Assembly (NCBI GenBank): GCA_947302865.1
Contig: CAMYWS010000048.1
Coordinates: 1-7,587, forward strand
Reading direction: 5' to 3'
DNA length: 7,587 nt
Source of the DNA: an uncultured Clostridia bacterium
GTDB taxonomy: Bacteria > Bacillota_A > Clostridia > Christensenellales > CAG-138
Part shown: one piece after another, positions 1 to 7,063 of the stretch
Position numbering within the stretch: the stretch's first letter is position 1
Layout of the letters: every line of letters begins with the position of its first letter
Notes under the pieces: model-generated
Databases searched by the model: none
The model's input: only the letters and a program-made list of their open reading frames with translations
Told to the model about the DNA's origin: nothing
Program-made: the position numbers and the translations under genes

Positions 1-1431
1 CGTCGGCGCGGCCGTCGCCTCCGGGACCGGGATCGGCGTCTCCTCGATCTCAACGCTGACCTGCGAATCGCTTCCGCCGCGGCAGGAGAACCATCCGCTC
101 TTATTGGAAGTCTGCCCCTGCTGTGCCGCAGCGGTCTGTACCGGCGCAGCCGTCGGCTCCGGCGTCATTTCTTCTTCAATGATCACGAATACCTCGGAAG
201 ACGGCTGCGTGACCGTATCCATCGGCTCCGGCGTCGGTGCTTCGGTCGGCGCATCGGTCGGCGCTTCCGTCGGTGCGGGTGTCGGTTCGTTGTAAGAGAT
301 CAGAGATGCGACCGGAATATGCTCAAGAAGATCGTCGCCTTCGGAATCGCTGCCCACCGTCTGTTTCTCCAGCCGGTACGCAGGCGTCTCATCGAGCCGG
401 ATCCGATACATGCCGCGCGAATCCATCAGTCGGTACGCCTCGGTCGCCGCTTTGTACGCCGAGCGTCCGCCGAGCGCAGGCATCGGTTCCGTGCAGTCGA
501 TCCTGGTAGTGCCGAGGTCGGATGCGACGTACAGCTTCTGAACGGACGATCCATCCTGCAGCGCCGTGGTCACGAGCGAATACGTTTCAACCGCACGCAG
601 GTCCTGATCGGATCGATCCACGGTCAGGATCATTTTCGGCTGCAGCTGTCCGATCATCCCCTTGAGCTTCGGCAGCGGATTATTCATCGCCCAGTACTTT
701 TTGACTTCTCTGATCTGCGCCTGTCTGTCGGCGGATATTTTTGTATCCGGATACTCGCTGTAATTGTTGTCGACGACCCCGAAGACGATCGGCGCTTTTT
801 CGATCCCGAGCTCCGTAAACGCGCGCTGAAGCTCGGCAAGGCGATAGCGGTGATCGACCGTCATGCAAATCACGCCGACCGAAACGTTATATCCGACTGC
901 ATACTTGACAATGGTCGGTCCGAATATCTCCATAACGTCGGCGGGCGTCGGCGCGATCACCAGAATATCGCAGACAAGCGGCGTTTCGGAAAGCCATCCA
1001 CGATCGGGAGCCGGCGTCTGATCCGATACGTACAGCGTCGAGACGGCGCATTCGGAACCGCGTGCCGACAAAACGATCTTCACGCAGGCGGGGTCTACCG
1101 CAATCTCCTCCGCATACCGGTCAGGAGAAGCAAAGGCAGCGGTGTTCAGCATCGCGCCTTTTGCGCTGTACTGCTCGATCACCGCGTCTGCCGGAAGCGA
1201 GAACCATTCAAGATAGAGCTTGCGGCCTTCCCCTGCATTCGACATTGTCAGCGTAAGCTTCTGACCCCGGTTCAGCGTCAGACGCGTCATCACGTCCGCA
1301 TCCGTCAGCCGGCTTTCCGGCTGTCCGCCCGGGATCACATACGAAACGGTAAAGCCGTCTTCGCCGACAGCGATCTGCATACACAGACAAATCATCAAAA
1401 GCGCAAGCAAAAAGCACCCAAGTCTCTTCAT
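1..1431 (-). CDS. Secreted PIG-L/LmbE-like protein with degenerate catalytic site (partial, runs off left edge)
   Basis: The frame is open from ATG at 1431 to base 1 (477 codons, no stop), so the C-terminus is missing. Residues 1-23 form a signal peptide (MKR, then a hydrophobic stretch), probably cut near AVG-ED; no good lipobox is present. Residues about 26-140 look like a beta-sandwich of discoidin/carbohydrate-binding type (inference). Residues about 154-305 follow the PIG-L/LmbE deacetylase pattern: strand DILVIAP, then GPTIVKYA, then RxxEL..A...LGI, then a GVVD strand. The family zinc motif PHPDDE reads PTPADV (161-166) and the later DH reads DQ (275-276). The His ligands, the general-base Asp and the Glu are therefore replaced, and deacetylase activity is unlikely. 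Residues 382-435 are a Thr/Pro/Glu/Ala linker. An AAGGG ribosome binding site lies 9 bases before the ATG, inside the end of the peptidase gene, so the two are probably co-transcribed. The fold assignment is fairly secure; the biological role is unknown. Confidence 0.75.
   Translation of the reverse strand, partial: MKRLGCFLLALLMICLCMQIAVGEDGFTVSYVIPGGQPESRLTDADVMTRLTLNRGQKLTLTMSNAGEGRKLYLEWFSLPADAVIEQYSAKGAMLNTAAFASPDRYAEEIAVDPACVKIVLSARGSECAVSTLYVSDQTPAPDRGWLSETPLVCDILVIAPTPADVMEIFGPTIVKYAVGYNVSVGVICMTVDHRYRLAELQRAFTELGIEKAPIVFGVVDNNYSEYPDTKISADRQAQIREVKKYWAMNNPLPKLKGMIGQLQPKMILTVDRSDQDLRAVETYSLVTTALQDGSSVQKLYVASDLGTTRIDCTEPMPALGGRSAYKAATEAYRLMDSRGMYRIRLDETPAYRLEKQTVGSDSEGDDLLEHIPVASLISYNEPTPAPTEAPTDAPTEAPTPEPMDTVTQPSSEVFVIIEEEMTPEPTAAPVQTAAAQQGQTSNKSGWFSCRGGSDSQVSVEIEETPIPVPEATAAPT
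226..285 (-). repeat. 12-bp tandem repeat encoding a (P-T-E/D-A) linker
   Basis: In the coding direction this stretch encodes P-T-P-A, P-T-E-A, P-T-D-A, P-T-E-A, P-T-P-E (residues 383-402 of the secreted PIG-L-like protein), a four-residue unit repeated about five times with third-base variation. Such flexible Thr/Pro/Glu linkers usually separate globular domains in exported Gram-positive proteins. Further TP-rich sequence continues to the window edge, which suggests another domain beyond it. Confidence 0.7.
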
Positions 1432-3145
1432 GTGTTGAATCCCTTCCCCATTCTTCCTGTCTGATTCGACGCACGTTCTCCAAACCGCGCGCGATCTCTC
1501 CGATCGTATCCGCCGCAAAGGGATCATGCAGCCCCGCGGCGGTCAACGTCTCGATAAAACCTGCCCCTCTGCCGCGCGTCAGGACTTTCAGATACGCGTC
1601 TTTGGCGGCAGCCGGGTCTTTCTTTCCCCAAAGATACAGTTCCAGCGCGGCGGTCATGCCCGTCGTATAGCTGACGTCATAAAACGGAGCCTGAAACGTA
1701 TGCGCGATCTGCGTCCAGGAACGTCCTTCCGCTCCGAGCGCATCCAGCCCGTACACCCTGCACAGGCGGTCGTATTCGGCGTCCAGCGCCGCAAGATCGC
1801 GCTCCTCCGGTCCGTACGCAAACTGCAGAAACGCATCCTCCATGCAGCCGTCGATGAGCGTATACAGCGCGTAAAACAATTCGGCCGTTTCCGCATCTTC
1901 GCACAAATCGCCATATAGTGTATCATACCGCAAAACGGTGAGGAGTTCAAGTCCCTGCGCATCAATTTCGGCAAGATCAGGCGAGTTTTCCCCTCCCGCC
2001 GTATCTCCGTTCAGATAAAACGACGCGAAATGACCGAATTCATGAGCGACCGCGGGGATCGATTCAAATCCGCCCGACCATTCGCCGAAAAGAAACGGCG
2101 CGCCGTACGCCGCAAAGTAAGTCGTAAAGCTGCCCGGCATGCGTCTGAAATCCGCGCTGAGGTCATACAGCCCGTGCCCGCGCATATAGTTCCAGGGTTC
2201 CGAGAGCGTCGGCGCCGTATCGGCGATCGCCGCACCGATCCGCTCCATCGTCTGCTCCTGCCCGAAAACCGCGCCGTACAGCCGTCCGGCGGCGCGGTAA
2301 AAATCGTCCCGCATCTCCGCAAAAAGCGGTACCGCTTCCGTACGAACGCGCTCCGAGAGCAGCGCAGCGTCCTCCGGCGAATACGTTCGTCCGAAGCACG
2401 CGTACCGATAGTCCGCGTAAGAATCGTATCCGAGCGTTTCCGCGATCTCCCTGCGGATCCCGTTAAGTTCCAGAAAGATCCCGCCCGCTTTCGCATGAAA
2501 CAGGTCAAGATACGCCTCATACAGCGTGTCGAAGTCATCCTCCGACAGTGACGGGTCAGAAAGGATCCCGTCCCCTGTCCACGTCCTCCCGTCATGTTCC
2601 ACCCTGAGCTGATCGGACAGCGCTTCATACGCGCCGACCAGCGCGCGTTCCCGTTCAAGAAGCAGCAGGATCGCCTCGTCCGAAAGCGCGTCCTTGTACA
2701 AAAGCGCTTCGACCGTTTCCGCGTCATACACGTCCTGCAGCGAAGGATCCTCCGAAAGCCGCAGCGCAGCGTCCGTAAGGATGCAGGCAAGCGTTTCGGT
2801 CTGTATCGAAAGCGTATCGTACTTCTGACGGTTTGCGTCGTTTGTCACGTCCGTGCAATACCGGACGTACGCGATCGCCGCGTCGGTCTCAAGGGTCTTG
2901 AGCGCATGCATCCTCGCTTCGAGCGTTTCCTGTGCGTGTTTGCCGGAAAGTTCCCTGCGTTCGATCCGGAACAGCAGTTCGTTTGCCCGCGCGATCTCCA
3001 GCGCAGCGTCTATACCGGAACCTGCAAGCCCGGAGAATGAAAGCTCCGTGTGACGTATGCTTTCGGGAACCGTCGCGGCGCGTTTGCAGCCGGGTATGCA
3101 GCACAAAAAAGCGGCAAGCAGAACCAGGGACAAAATGCGTTTCAT
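1208..3145 (-). CDS. M3-family (oligoendopeptidase F-like) zinc metallopeptidase, lipoprotein; 3' end possibly frameshifted
   Basis: From ATG at 3145 the protein begins MKRILSLVLLAAFLCCIPGC, a lipoprotein signal with the lipobox IPGC and lipidated Cys20, so it should sit on the outer face of the membrane. The zinc motif HEFGH is at residues 368-372 (2030-2044), followed by SPDLAEIDAQGLELL, whose Glu393 (25 residues after the first His) fits the third M3 zinc ligand. A C-terminal HTFQAPFYDVSYTTG block matches the M3 substrate-binding His/Tyr region. The family cleaves short peptides; an exported lipoprotein form suggests degradation of extracellular peptides (inference). The start at 3145 has GGAAAGG upstream; the longer start at 3187 has none. 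As read, the frame continues to 1208, 224 bases into the next gene, giving 645 residues. The M3-like sequence ends near residue 566, and the tail looks like an out-of-frame reading of the next signal peptide. One more G in the run at 1441-1449 would end the protein at TGA 1428-1430 (about 572 residues). Confidence 0.85.
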   Translation of the reverse strand: MKRILSLVLLAAFLCCIPGCKRAATVPESIRHTELSFSGLAGSGIDAALEIARANELLFRIERRELSGKHAQETLEARMHALKTLETDAAIAYVRYCTDVTNDANRQKYDTLSIQTETLACILTDAALRLSEDPSLQDVYDAETVEALLYKDALSDEAILLLLERERALVGAYEALSDQLRVEHDGRTWTGDGILSDPSLSEDDFDTLYEAYLDLFHAKAGGIFLELNGIRREIAETLGYDSYADYRYACFGRTYSPEDAALLSERVRTEAVPLFAEMRDDFYRAAGRLYGAVFGQEQTMERIGAAIADTAPTLSEPWNYMRGHGLYDLSADFRRMPGSFTTYFAAYGAPFLFGEWSGGFESIPAVAHEFGHFASFYLNGDTAGGENSPDLAEIDAQGLELLTVLRYDTLYGDLCEDAETAELFYALYTLIDGCMEDAFLQFAYGPEERDLAALDAEYDRLCRVYGLDALGAEGRSWTQIAHTFQAPFYDVSYTTGMTAALELYLWGKKDPAAAKDAYLKVLTRGRGAGFIETLTAAGLHDPFAADTIGEIARGLENVRRIRQEEWGRDSTHEETWVLFACAFDDLSVYADRCRRRRLYRFVCDPGRTAGKPADGCGRDDASDAEPGSEAYADNVECRGRPQALS

Positions 3146-3151
3146 ATGCTG

Positions 3152-3158
3152 CCTTTCC
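3152..3158 (-). promoter_or_regulatory. Ribosome binding site of the M3 peptidase gene
   Basis: GGAAAGG on the minus strand lies 6 bases ahead of ATG 3145-3143. It decides the start in favour of the protein beginning MKRILSL and against the upstream ATGs at 3187 and 3172, which have no purine-rich leader and would push the signal peptide inside the protein. Confidence 0.7.
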
Positions 3159-3241
3159 GGCGCGTCGGACATTTTTTTGCGGCGCATCCGTTACAGCTTA
3201 TGCGATTCGGTGCGATTTTTGTTTGCAAGCACAAGAATCTG

Positions 3242-3270
3242 TTGTCATAGCGCGAAAAATGTGATATAAA
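3242..3270 (+). promoter_or_regulatory. Promoter of the ddl-murF operon
   Basis: A -35 box TTGTCA (3242-3247), a 17-base spacer and a -10 box TATAAA (3265-3270) with the extended TGn element (TGA directly before it) match a housekeeping sigma-A promoter. Transcription would start near 3277, leaving a leader of only about 16 bases before the ddl ATG, with GAGG at 3282-3285 as ribosome binding site. A second TATAAT at 3273-3278 lacks a -35 at the right distance. The 147-base intergenic region (3146-3292) must also hold the promoter of the divergent peptidase gene, but only weak candidates are visible on that strand. Confidence 0.65.
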
Positions 3271-3292
3271 GATATAATAGCGAGGTATAAGT

Positions 3293-4321
3293 ATGAAGAT
3301 CGTTGTATTGGCGGGCGGACTTTCCCCCGAGCGTGACGTCTCGTTTTCGAGCGGGACGATGGCGGCAAACGCGCTGCTTTCTCTGGGTCATCAGGCGGTC
3401 CTGGTCGACCTGTTTTTCGGTCTGCCCGAATGGGACGGCAGAACCGATCTTTTTGCGCAGGCAAAGCCGCTTCCTCCGTTCCGCGTTTCGGAATCGGAGC
3501 CGGATCTCGACGCGCTGCGTCTTTCGCGCAAGGCGGGTTTCAACGACTATATCGGGCTTAACGTGCCCGAACTGTGCACAAAAGCCGACATTGTTTATAT
3601 GGCGCTGCACGGCGACTGCGGCGAAAACGGAGAGCTTCAGGCGTTCTTCGACGCGCGCGGCATCCGCTATACCGGCTCCGGCGCAGAGGGCTGCCGCAAC
3701 GCCATGGATAAATGGATCAGCAAGCAGATGTTCGAATCAGCCGGCATTCTCACGCCGAAAGGGCGGCTTCTGAAAGCAGGCGAGCCGTTCGATCCCGGTT
3801 CCCTGCCCATCCCGTGCGTCGTCAAGCCCTGTAACGGCGGTTCGTCGATCGGCGTTTCGATCGTGTATGAACGCCGCAATCTCTACGATGCGCTGAAGCT
3901 TGCGTTCTCTATGGAAAACACCATTCTCGTCGAGGAATACGTCAAGGGGCGGGAGCTGTCCTGCGGCGTGCTCGGCGACCGTGCGCTGCCGCTGATCGAG
4001 ATCATCCCGCTGCACGGCTTCTACGACTACAAAAACAAGTATCAGGCAGGCGCTTCGCGCGAAGTCACCCCTGCAGAGATCGACGAAGAAGCGACAGCTC
4101 GTATTCAGCAGACTTCGCTTGACGTGTTCCGGCTTCTGGGACTTTCCGTCTACGGGCGCATCGACTTTCTTCTCACCGAAAGCGGCGATGCATACTGTCT
4201 CGAGGCGAACACGCTGCCCGGCATGACGCCGACTTCCCTGCTCCCGCAGGAGGCGGCGGTCGTCGGATACTCCTACGAAAAGCTCTGCGACACGATCATT
4301 TCACTGTCGCTCAAAAAGTAA
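3293..4321 (+). CDS. ddl: D-alanine--D-alanine ligase
   Basis: This 342-residue ATP-grasp enzyme joins two D-alanines in the cytoplasm to give the dipeptide used by MurF in peptidoglycan synthesis. Visible landmarks are the N-terminal AGGLSPERDVSFSSG with Glu13 for the first D-Ala, ALHGDCGENG (104-113), MDKWISKQ (138-145), the nucleotide-binding VVKPCNGGSSIGVS (176-189), EEYVKGRELS (214-223), the omega-loop YDYKNKY (244-250), RIDF (289-292) and EANTLPGMTPTSLLPQ (304-319) with the Mg2+ ligands Glu304 and Asn306. The Tyr-containing omega loop fits D-Ala:D-Ala specificity rather than D-Ala:D-lactate (VanA type); this is an inference from family knowledge. Length is normal for the subgroup with an insertion after the first domain. 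It is the first gene of an operon, followed one base after its stop by murF. Confidence 0.96.
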   Translation: MKIVVLAGGLSPERDVSFSSGTMAANALLSLGHQAVLVDLFFGLPEWDGRTDLFAQAKPLPPFRVSESEPDLDALRLSRKAGFNDYIGLNVPELCTKADIVYMALHGDCGENGELQAFFDARGIRYTGSGAEGCRNAMDKWISKQMFESAGILTPKGRLLKAGEPFDPGSLPIPCVVKPCNGGSSIGVSIVYERRNLYDALKLAFSMENTILVEEYVKGRELSCGVLGDRALPLIEIIPLHGFYDYKNKYQAGASREVTPAEIDEEATARIQQTSLDVFRLLGLSVYGRIDFLLTESGDAYCLEANTLPGMTPTSLLPQEAAVVGYSYEKLCDTIISLSLKK

Positions 4322-4322
4322 A

Positions 4323-5648
4323 ATGGCTGCACGGTTTACCATCAAAGAATTGCTCGAAGCCACCGGCGGAACGCTGTACGCGCCGTCGGATTTCGGCAAT
4401 CCCATCATCGACGGGCTCACCATCGATACCCGCACGCTGCTCCCCGGCATGGCGTACGTTGCGATCCGCGGCGGCACGTTCGACGGGCACCGTTTCATTC
4501 CGGACGCGATGGAAAAGGGCGCGGTTCTGAGCATCTCCGATACCGACGTGCCGTATCCGCATATCCGCGTCGAAAACACCGTCCGCGCATATCAGAATAT
4601 CGCAAAGATGCACCGAGAGCGCTTTGATCTCCCGGTCGTGTGCATCACCGGCAGCGTCGGAAAAACCACCACCAAGGAGTTGGTGAAAGCCGTCCTTGAA
4701 ACAACGCTCCGCACGCACGCGACCGTCGGAAATCTCAACAACCAGACCGGTGTGCCGACGACCGTGCTGCAGATCTCCGCGGCGGACGAGGTCTCCGTGA
4801 TGGAGCTCGGCACGAATCACTTCGGCGAGATCGACGCGATCGCGCGCGTCGCGCAGCCCACGATCTGCCTGTTCACCAATATCGGCGAAGCGCATATTGA
4901 GTTTTTCGGTTCACGGGAAGGCATCTTCCGCGGCAAGACCGAGATGCTCCGTCATATGCGTCCCGGCGGGACGGTCGTTGCAAACGGTGACGACGACTTC
5001 CTGCGGACCATTCCGAACGCGATCACGTACGGTTTTCACGAGGGCGTCGACGTTCGCGCAGCCGATCTCTGCGAGAACGGCATCGACGGCGTTTCCTTCA
5101 CCGCCGAGCTGTTCGGCAAACGCCTTCCCGTCCGGCTTTCCGTCGCCGGAAAACATATGGCTCAAAACGCATTGGCGGCACTGACCGTCGCGCATCTGCT
5201 GCATGTTCCGGACGACGCCGCGCTTGCGGCGCTTGCGGCGTTTCAGCCGGGCGCGGGGCGTTCAGGTCTCATCCATACAAGCCGGTTCACGATCATCGAC
5301 GGCTCCTATAACTGCAATCCGACCTCAATGGAAGCTGCGCTCGACGTGCTGAAAACCGCGGCGGGACGCAAGGTTTGCATCTTCGGCGACATGCTGGAAC
5401 TCGGCGAAAACGCGCCTGCGTTTCATGCCCGCATCGGCGCGTATGCAAAGCAGCTCGGTATCGACCGTATGCTGACCGTCGGCGCGCTTGCCAGGCAAGC
5501 CGCGTTCGACCCGAACGACGCATACGAGACCGTCGACGCGCTCATCTCCGCTCTTTCGTCTCTTTTGTGCGACGGCGACACGATCCTTGTCAAAGCTTCT
5601 TTGGGTATGCATCTCCGCATCGTCGTCGACGCGATCAAAGCGCTGTAA
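4323..5648 (+). CDS. murF: UDP-N-acetylmuramoyl-tripeptide--D-alanyl-D-alanine ligase
   Basis: MurF adds D-Ala-D-Ala to the UDP-MurNAc-tripeptide in an ATP-dependent step, the last cytoplasmic step of pentapeptide assembly, using the product of the upstream ddl gene. The 441-residue protein has the Mur ligase three-domain layout: an N-terminal UDP-binding domain (about 1-100, with SxDTR-like IDTRTLLPG at 34-42), the central ATPase domain with P-loop GSVGKTTT (110-117), NLNNQTGVP (137-145), MELGTNHFGEI (160-170), the NIGEAH motif (186-191) and Lys205 as the likely carbamylated lysine, and a C-terminal domain starting near 310 with the SYNCNPTSM motif (328-336). The late motif usually written KGSR-x-M reads KASLGM (424-429), lacking the Arg. 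Only one base separates the ddl TAA from this ATG and no clear ribosome binding site is present, so translation is probably coupled to ddl. Confidence 0.96.
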   Translation: MAARFTIKELLEATGGTLYAPSDFGNPIIDGLTIDTRTLLPGMAYVAIRGGTFDGHRFIPDAMEKGAVLSISDTDVPYPHIRVENTVRAYQNIAKMHRERFDLPVVCITGSVGKTTTKELVKAVLETTLRTHATVGNLNNQTGVPTTVLQISAADEVSVMELGTNHFGEIDAIARVAQPTICLFTNIGEAHIEFFGSREGIFRGKTEMLRHMRPGGTVVANGDDDFLRTIPNAITYGFHEGVDVRAADLCENGIDGVSFTAELFGKRLPVRLSVAGKHMAQNALAALTVAHLLHVPDDAALAALAAFQPGAGRSGLIHTSRFTIIDGSYNCNPTSMEAALDVLKTAAGRKVCIFGDMLELGENAPAFHARIGAYAKQLGIDRMLTVGALARQAAFDPNDAYETVDALISALSSLLCDGDTILVKASLGMHLRIVVDAIKAL

Positions 5649-5660
5649 ACCGCATATGAC

Positions 5661-5693
5661 AAAAGCCCCGCAGCTTGAAACTGCGGGGCTTTT
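5661..5693. terminator. Bidirectional intrinsic terminator between murF and metK
   Basis: A perfect 13-bp inverted repeat (5661-5673 and 5681-5693, CCCCGCAG core, 7-base loop) carries an A run on its left and a T run on its right. On the plus strand it sits 12 bases after the murF stop; on the minus strand it begins 10 bases after the metK stop. The symmetry allows one hairpin to end both converging transcripts. Confidence 0.9.
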
Positions 5694-5703
5694 CTTTAAC
5701 ACC

Positions 5704-6888
5704 TTACTTCAGTCGTTCGACGGATGCAAGCAGCGCGTCGATGCGATCGGTCTTTTCCCACGGGAAATCCGGGTTGCCGAAATGTCCGTTCTTTGCCGTC
5801 TGCTGATAGATGGGACGGCGAAGGTCAAGCGTTTCGATGATCGCCTTCGGACGAAGATCGAAAACTTCTCCGACCGCTTTTTCAAGCAGCTCGTCCGAAA
5901 CCGTTCCGGTGCCGAAGGTGTCCACGCGCACGGAGACCGGCTTTGCGACGCCGATCGCGTACGCGACCTGCAGCTCGCAGCGGCGCGCAAGCTTTGCCGC
6001 AACGATGTTTTTTGCGATATAGCGCGCCATGTAGCTCGCGCTGCGGTCGACCTTCGTCGGGTCCTTGCCGGAGAACGCGCCGCCGCCGTGACGGGCATAG
6101 CCGCCGTACGTATCGACAATGATCTTGCGTCCCGTGAGCCCCGAATCGCCCTGCGGGCCGCCGATCACGAACCGACCGGTCGGGTTCACGAGAACGCGTG
6201 TCTTTTCGTCAAACAGAGCGGCAGGCAGCGCCGGACGGATGACGTTTTCGATAACGTCCTTTTCAAGCTGTTCATGCGTCACGTGCTCGTCGTGCTGCGT
6301 CGATACGACCACGGTATCGATGTGTACGGGCTTGTCGTCCTCATACTCGACCGTGACCTGAGCTTTGCCGTCCGGACGCAAGTAGCTCAGCGTGCCGTTC
6401 TGGCGGACCTTGGCAAGCTTTCTGGTCAGCGCGTGCGCAAGGTCGATCGGCAGCGGCATCAAAATCGGCGTCTCATCGCATGCGTAGCCGAACATCATGC
6501 CCTGATCGCCCGCGCCGGTATCCAAAGGATCGGCATCCAGCCCCTGTTTGCTTTCGAGCGAACGATCGACGCCCAAAGCGATATCGTCCGACTGCGCGTC
6601 AAGCGCGACGATCACGCCGCAGGTACTGCCGTCAAAGCCGAACTTTGCGCGGTTGTAGCCGATGTCGCAGACGGTCTTTCTGACGATGCTCTGGATGTCC
6701 ACATAACATTCCGTGGTGATCTCGCCCATGACGAGCACAAGCCCGGTCGTGCAGGCGGTCTCGCACGCAACGCGCGCGTTGGGGTCCTGTTCGATGATCG
6801 CGTCGAGCACGGCGTCGCTGATCTGATCGCAGATCTTGTCGGGATGCCCGATCGTGACCGATTCACTGGTAAAATACGATTTTCTCAT
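5704..6888 (-). CDS. metK: S-adenosylmethionine synthetase (methionine adenosyltransferase)
   Basis: MetK makes S-adenosylmethionine from methionine and ATP in the cytoplasm, releasing phosphate and pyrophosphate, normally as a tetramer. The 394-residue product has the expected length and signatures: [18 protein letters not shown] near the N-terminus with His15 and Asp17, [12 protein letters not shown] (125-136, the flexible active-site loop), [20 protein letters not shown] (243-262) and [17 protein letters not shown] (268-284, the phosphate-binding signature). The start at 6888 is chosen because AGAGGAG lies immediately upstream and [10 protein letters not shown] matches the usual N-terminus. 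A longer in-frame ATG at 6945 falls inside the riboswitch expression platform and is rejected. Expression should be controlled by the SAM-I riboswitch just upstream, so the product of the enzyme limits its own synthesis. No defect is visible. Confidence 0.98.
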   Translation of the reverse strand: MRKSYFTSESVTIGHPDKICDQISDAVLDAIIEQDPNARVACETACTTGLVLVMGEITTECYVDIQSIVRKTVCDIGYNRAKFGFDGSTCGVIVALDAQSDDIALGVDRSLESKQGLDADPLDTGAGDQGMMFGYACDETPILMPLPIDLAHALTRKLAKVRQNGTLSYLRPDGKAQVTVEYEDDKPVHIDTVVVSTQHDEHVTHEQLEKDVIENVIRPALPAALFDEKTRVLVNPTGRFVIGGPQGDSGLTGRKIIVDTYGGYARHGGGAFSGKDPTKVDRSASYMARYIAKNIVAAKLARRCELQVAYAIGVAKPVSVRVDTFGTGTVSDELLEKAVGEVFDLRPKAIIETLDLRRPIYQQTAKNGHFGNPDFPWEKTDRIDALLASVERLK

Positions 6889-6890
6889 GT

Positions 6891-6900
6891 TCTCCTCTTT
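6891..6900 (-). promoter_or_regulatory. metK: Ribosome binding site of metK
   Basis: AAAGAGGAGA on the minus strand directly precedes the ATG at 6888 and lies downstream of the riboswitch terminator. It is therefore present only in read-through transcripts, and it fixes the start codon. Confidence 0.8.
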
Positions 6901-6915
6901 CCGCCTTACCGACAA

Positions 6916-6942
6916 ACAAAAAAGCTCACCGAGATGAGCTTT
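6916..6942 (-). terminator. SAM-riboswitch-controlled terminator of metK
   Basis: On the minus strand AAAGCTCA (6942-6935), a six-base loop and TGAGCTTT (6928-6921) form an 8-bp stem running into a T run (6923-6918). This is an intrinsic terminator about 30 bases before the metK start. Its 5' arm and loop (6931-6937, RNA UCAUCUC) are complementary to GAGAUGA at 6952-6946, which overlaps the 3' strand of aptamer helix P1. The expected logic is that bound SAM stabilises P1, frees the terminator arm and stops transcription; without SAM the antiterminator forms and metK is read. Confidence 0.9.
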
Positions 6943-6945
6943 CAT

Positions 6946-7045
6946 TCATCTCATCTTTCAGCTTTCGCTGCGGGAATTGGCACCTTGCAAATGCAGGTTG
7001 CCGGACTTCACAGGGCCCGTCCCTCCGTCACTCTTGATAAGGCTA
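6946..7045 (-). promoter_or_regulatory. SAM-I (S-box) riboswitch aptamer upstream of metK
   Basis: Read on the minus strand, the leader contains the conserved S-box blocks in order: CTTATCAAGAG (P1 5' strand at 7041-7036), GGAGGGAC, GGCCCTGTGAAG, CCGGCAACC, a P3 hairpin, GGTGCCAATTCC, the P4 hairpin CAGC-GAAA-GCTG, and GATGAG (P1 3' strand, 6955-6950). P1 pairs CUUAUC with GAUGAG. The class binds S-adenosylmethionine and represses methionine and SAM biosynthesis genes, which fits the metK gene downstream. The match to the known consensus is strong at every block. Confidence 0.96.
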
Positions 7046-7063
7046 TGTATTTATTTCGCGGGT

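Noticed and set aside
226..285. CRISPR-like or regulatory direct repeats
   Set aside because: The 12-bp period keeps reading frame and codes a Pro-Thr-Glu/Asp-Ala linker; there are no spacers.
1441..1453. Programmed -1 ribosomal frameshift site at the end of the peptidase gene
   Set aside because: The G-rich run does not form a canonical X-XXY-YYZ slippery heptamer in the zero frame and no clear downstream pseudoknot was seen. A missing base or a simple frameshift is more likely.
319..1464. Long plus-strand open frame of 381 codons opposite the PIG-L-like gene
   Set aside because: It is Arg/His-rich with no recognisable domain or ribosome binding site. The minus strand over the same bases encodes a protein with signal peptide, fold motifs and linker.
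2011..2790. Second minus-strand frame of 259 codons inside the peptidase gene
   Set aside because: The Arg/Cys-rich translation has no motif, whereas the other frame carries HEFGH and the M3 blocks.
3273..3278. Perfect TATAAT as the -10 box of ddl
   Set aside because: No -35 lies 16-18 bases upstream (the position reads GCGCGA). The overlapping TATAAA at 3265 has TTGTCA at 17 bases and an extended TGn.
3293..4321. Vancomycin-resistance-type D-Ala-D-Lac ligase
   Set aside because: The omega loop carries YDYKNKY, as in D-Ala:D-Ala ligases, and no vanH, vanX or vanR/S genes are adjacent.
6886..6945. Longer metK start at 6945
   Set aside because: It would place the start inside the riboswitch antiterminator/terminator and add residues not found in MetK. 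The ATG at 6888 has a good ribosome binding site.
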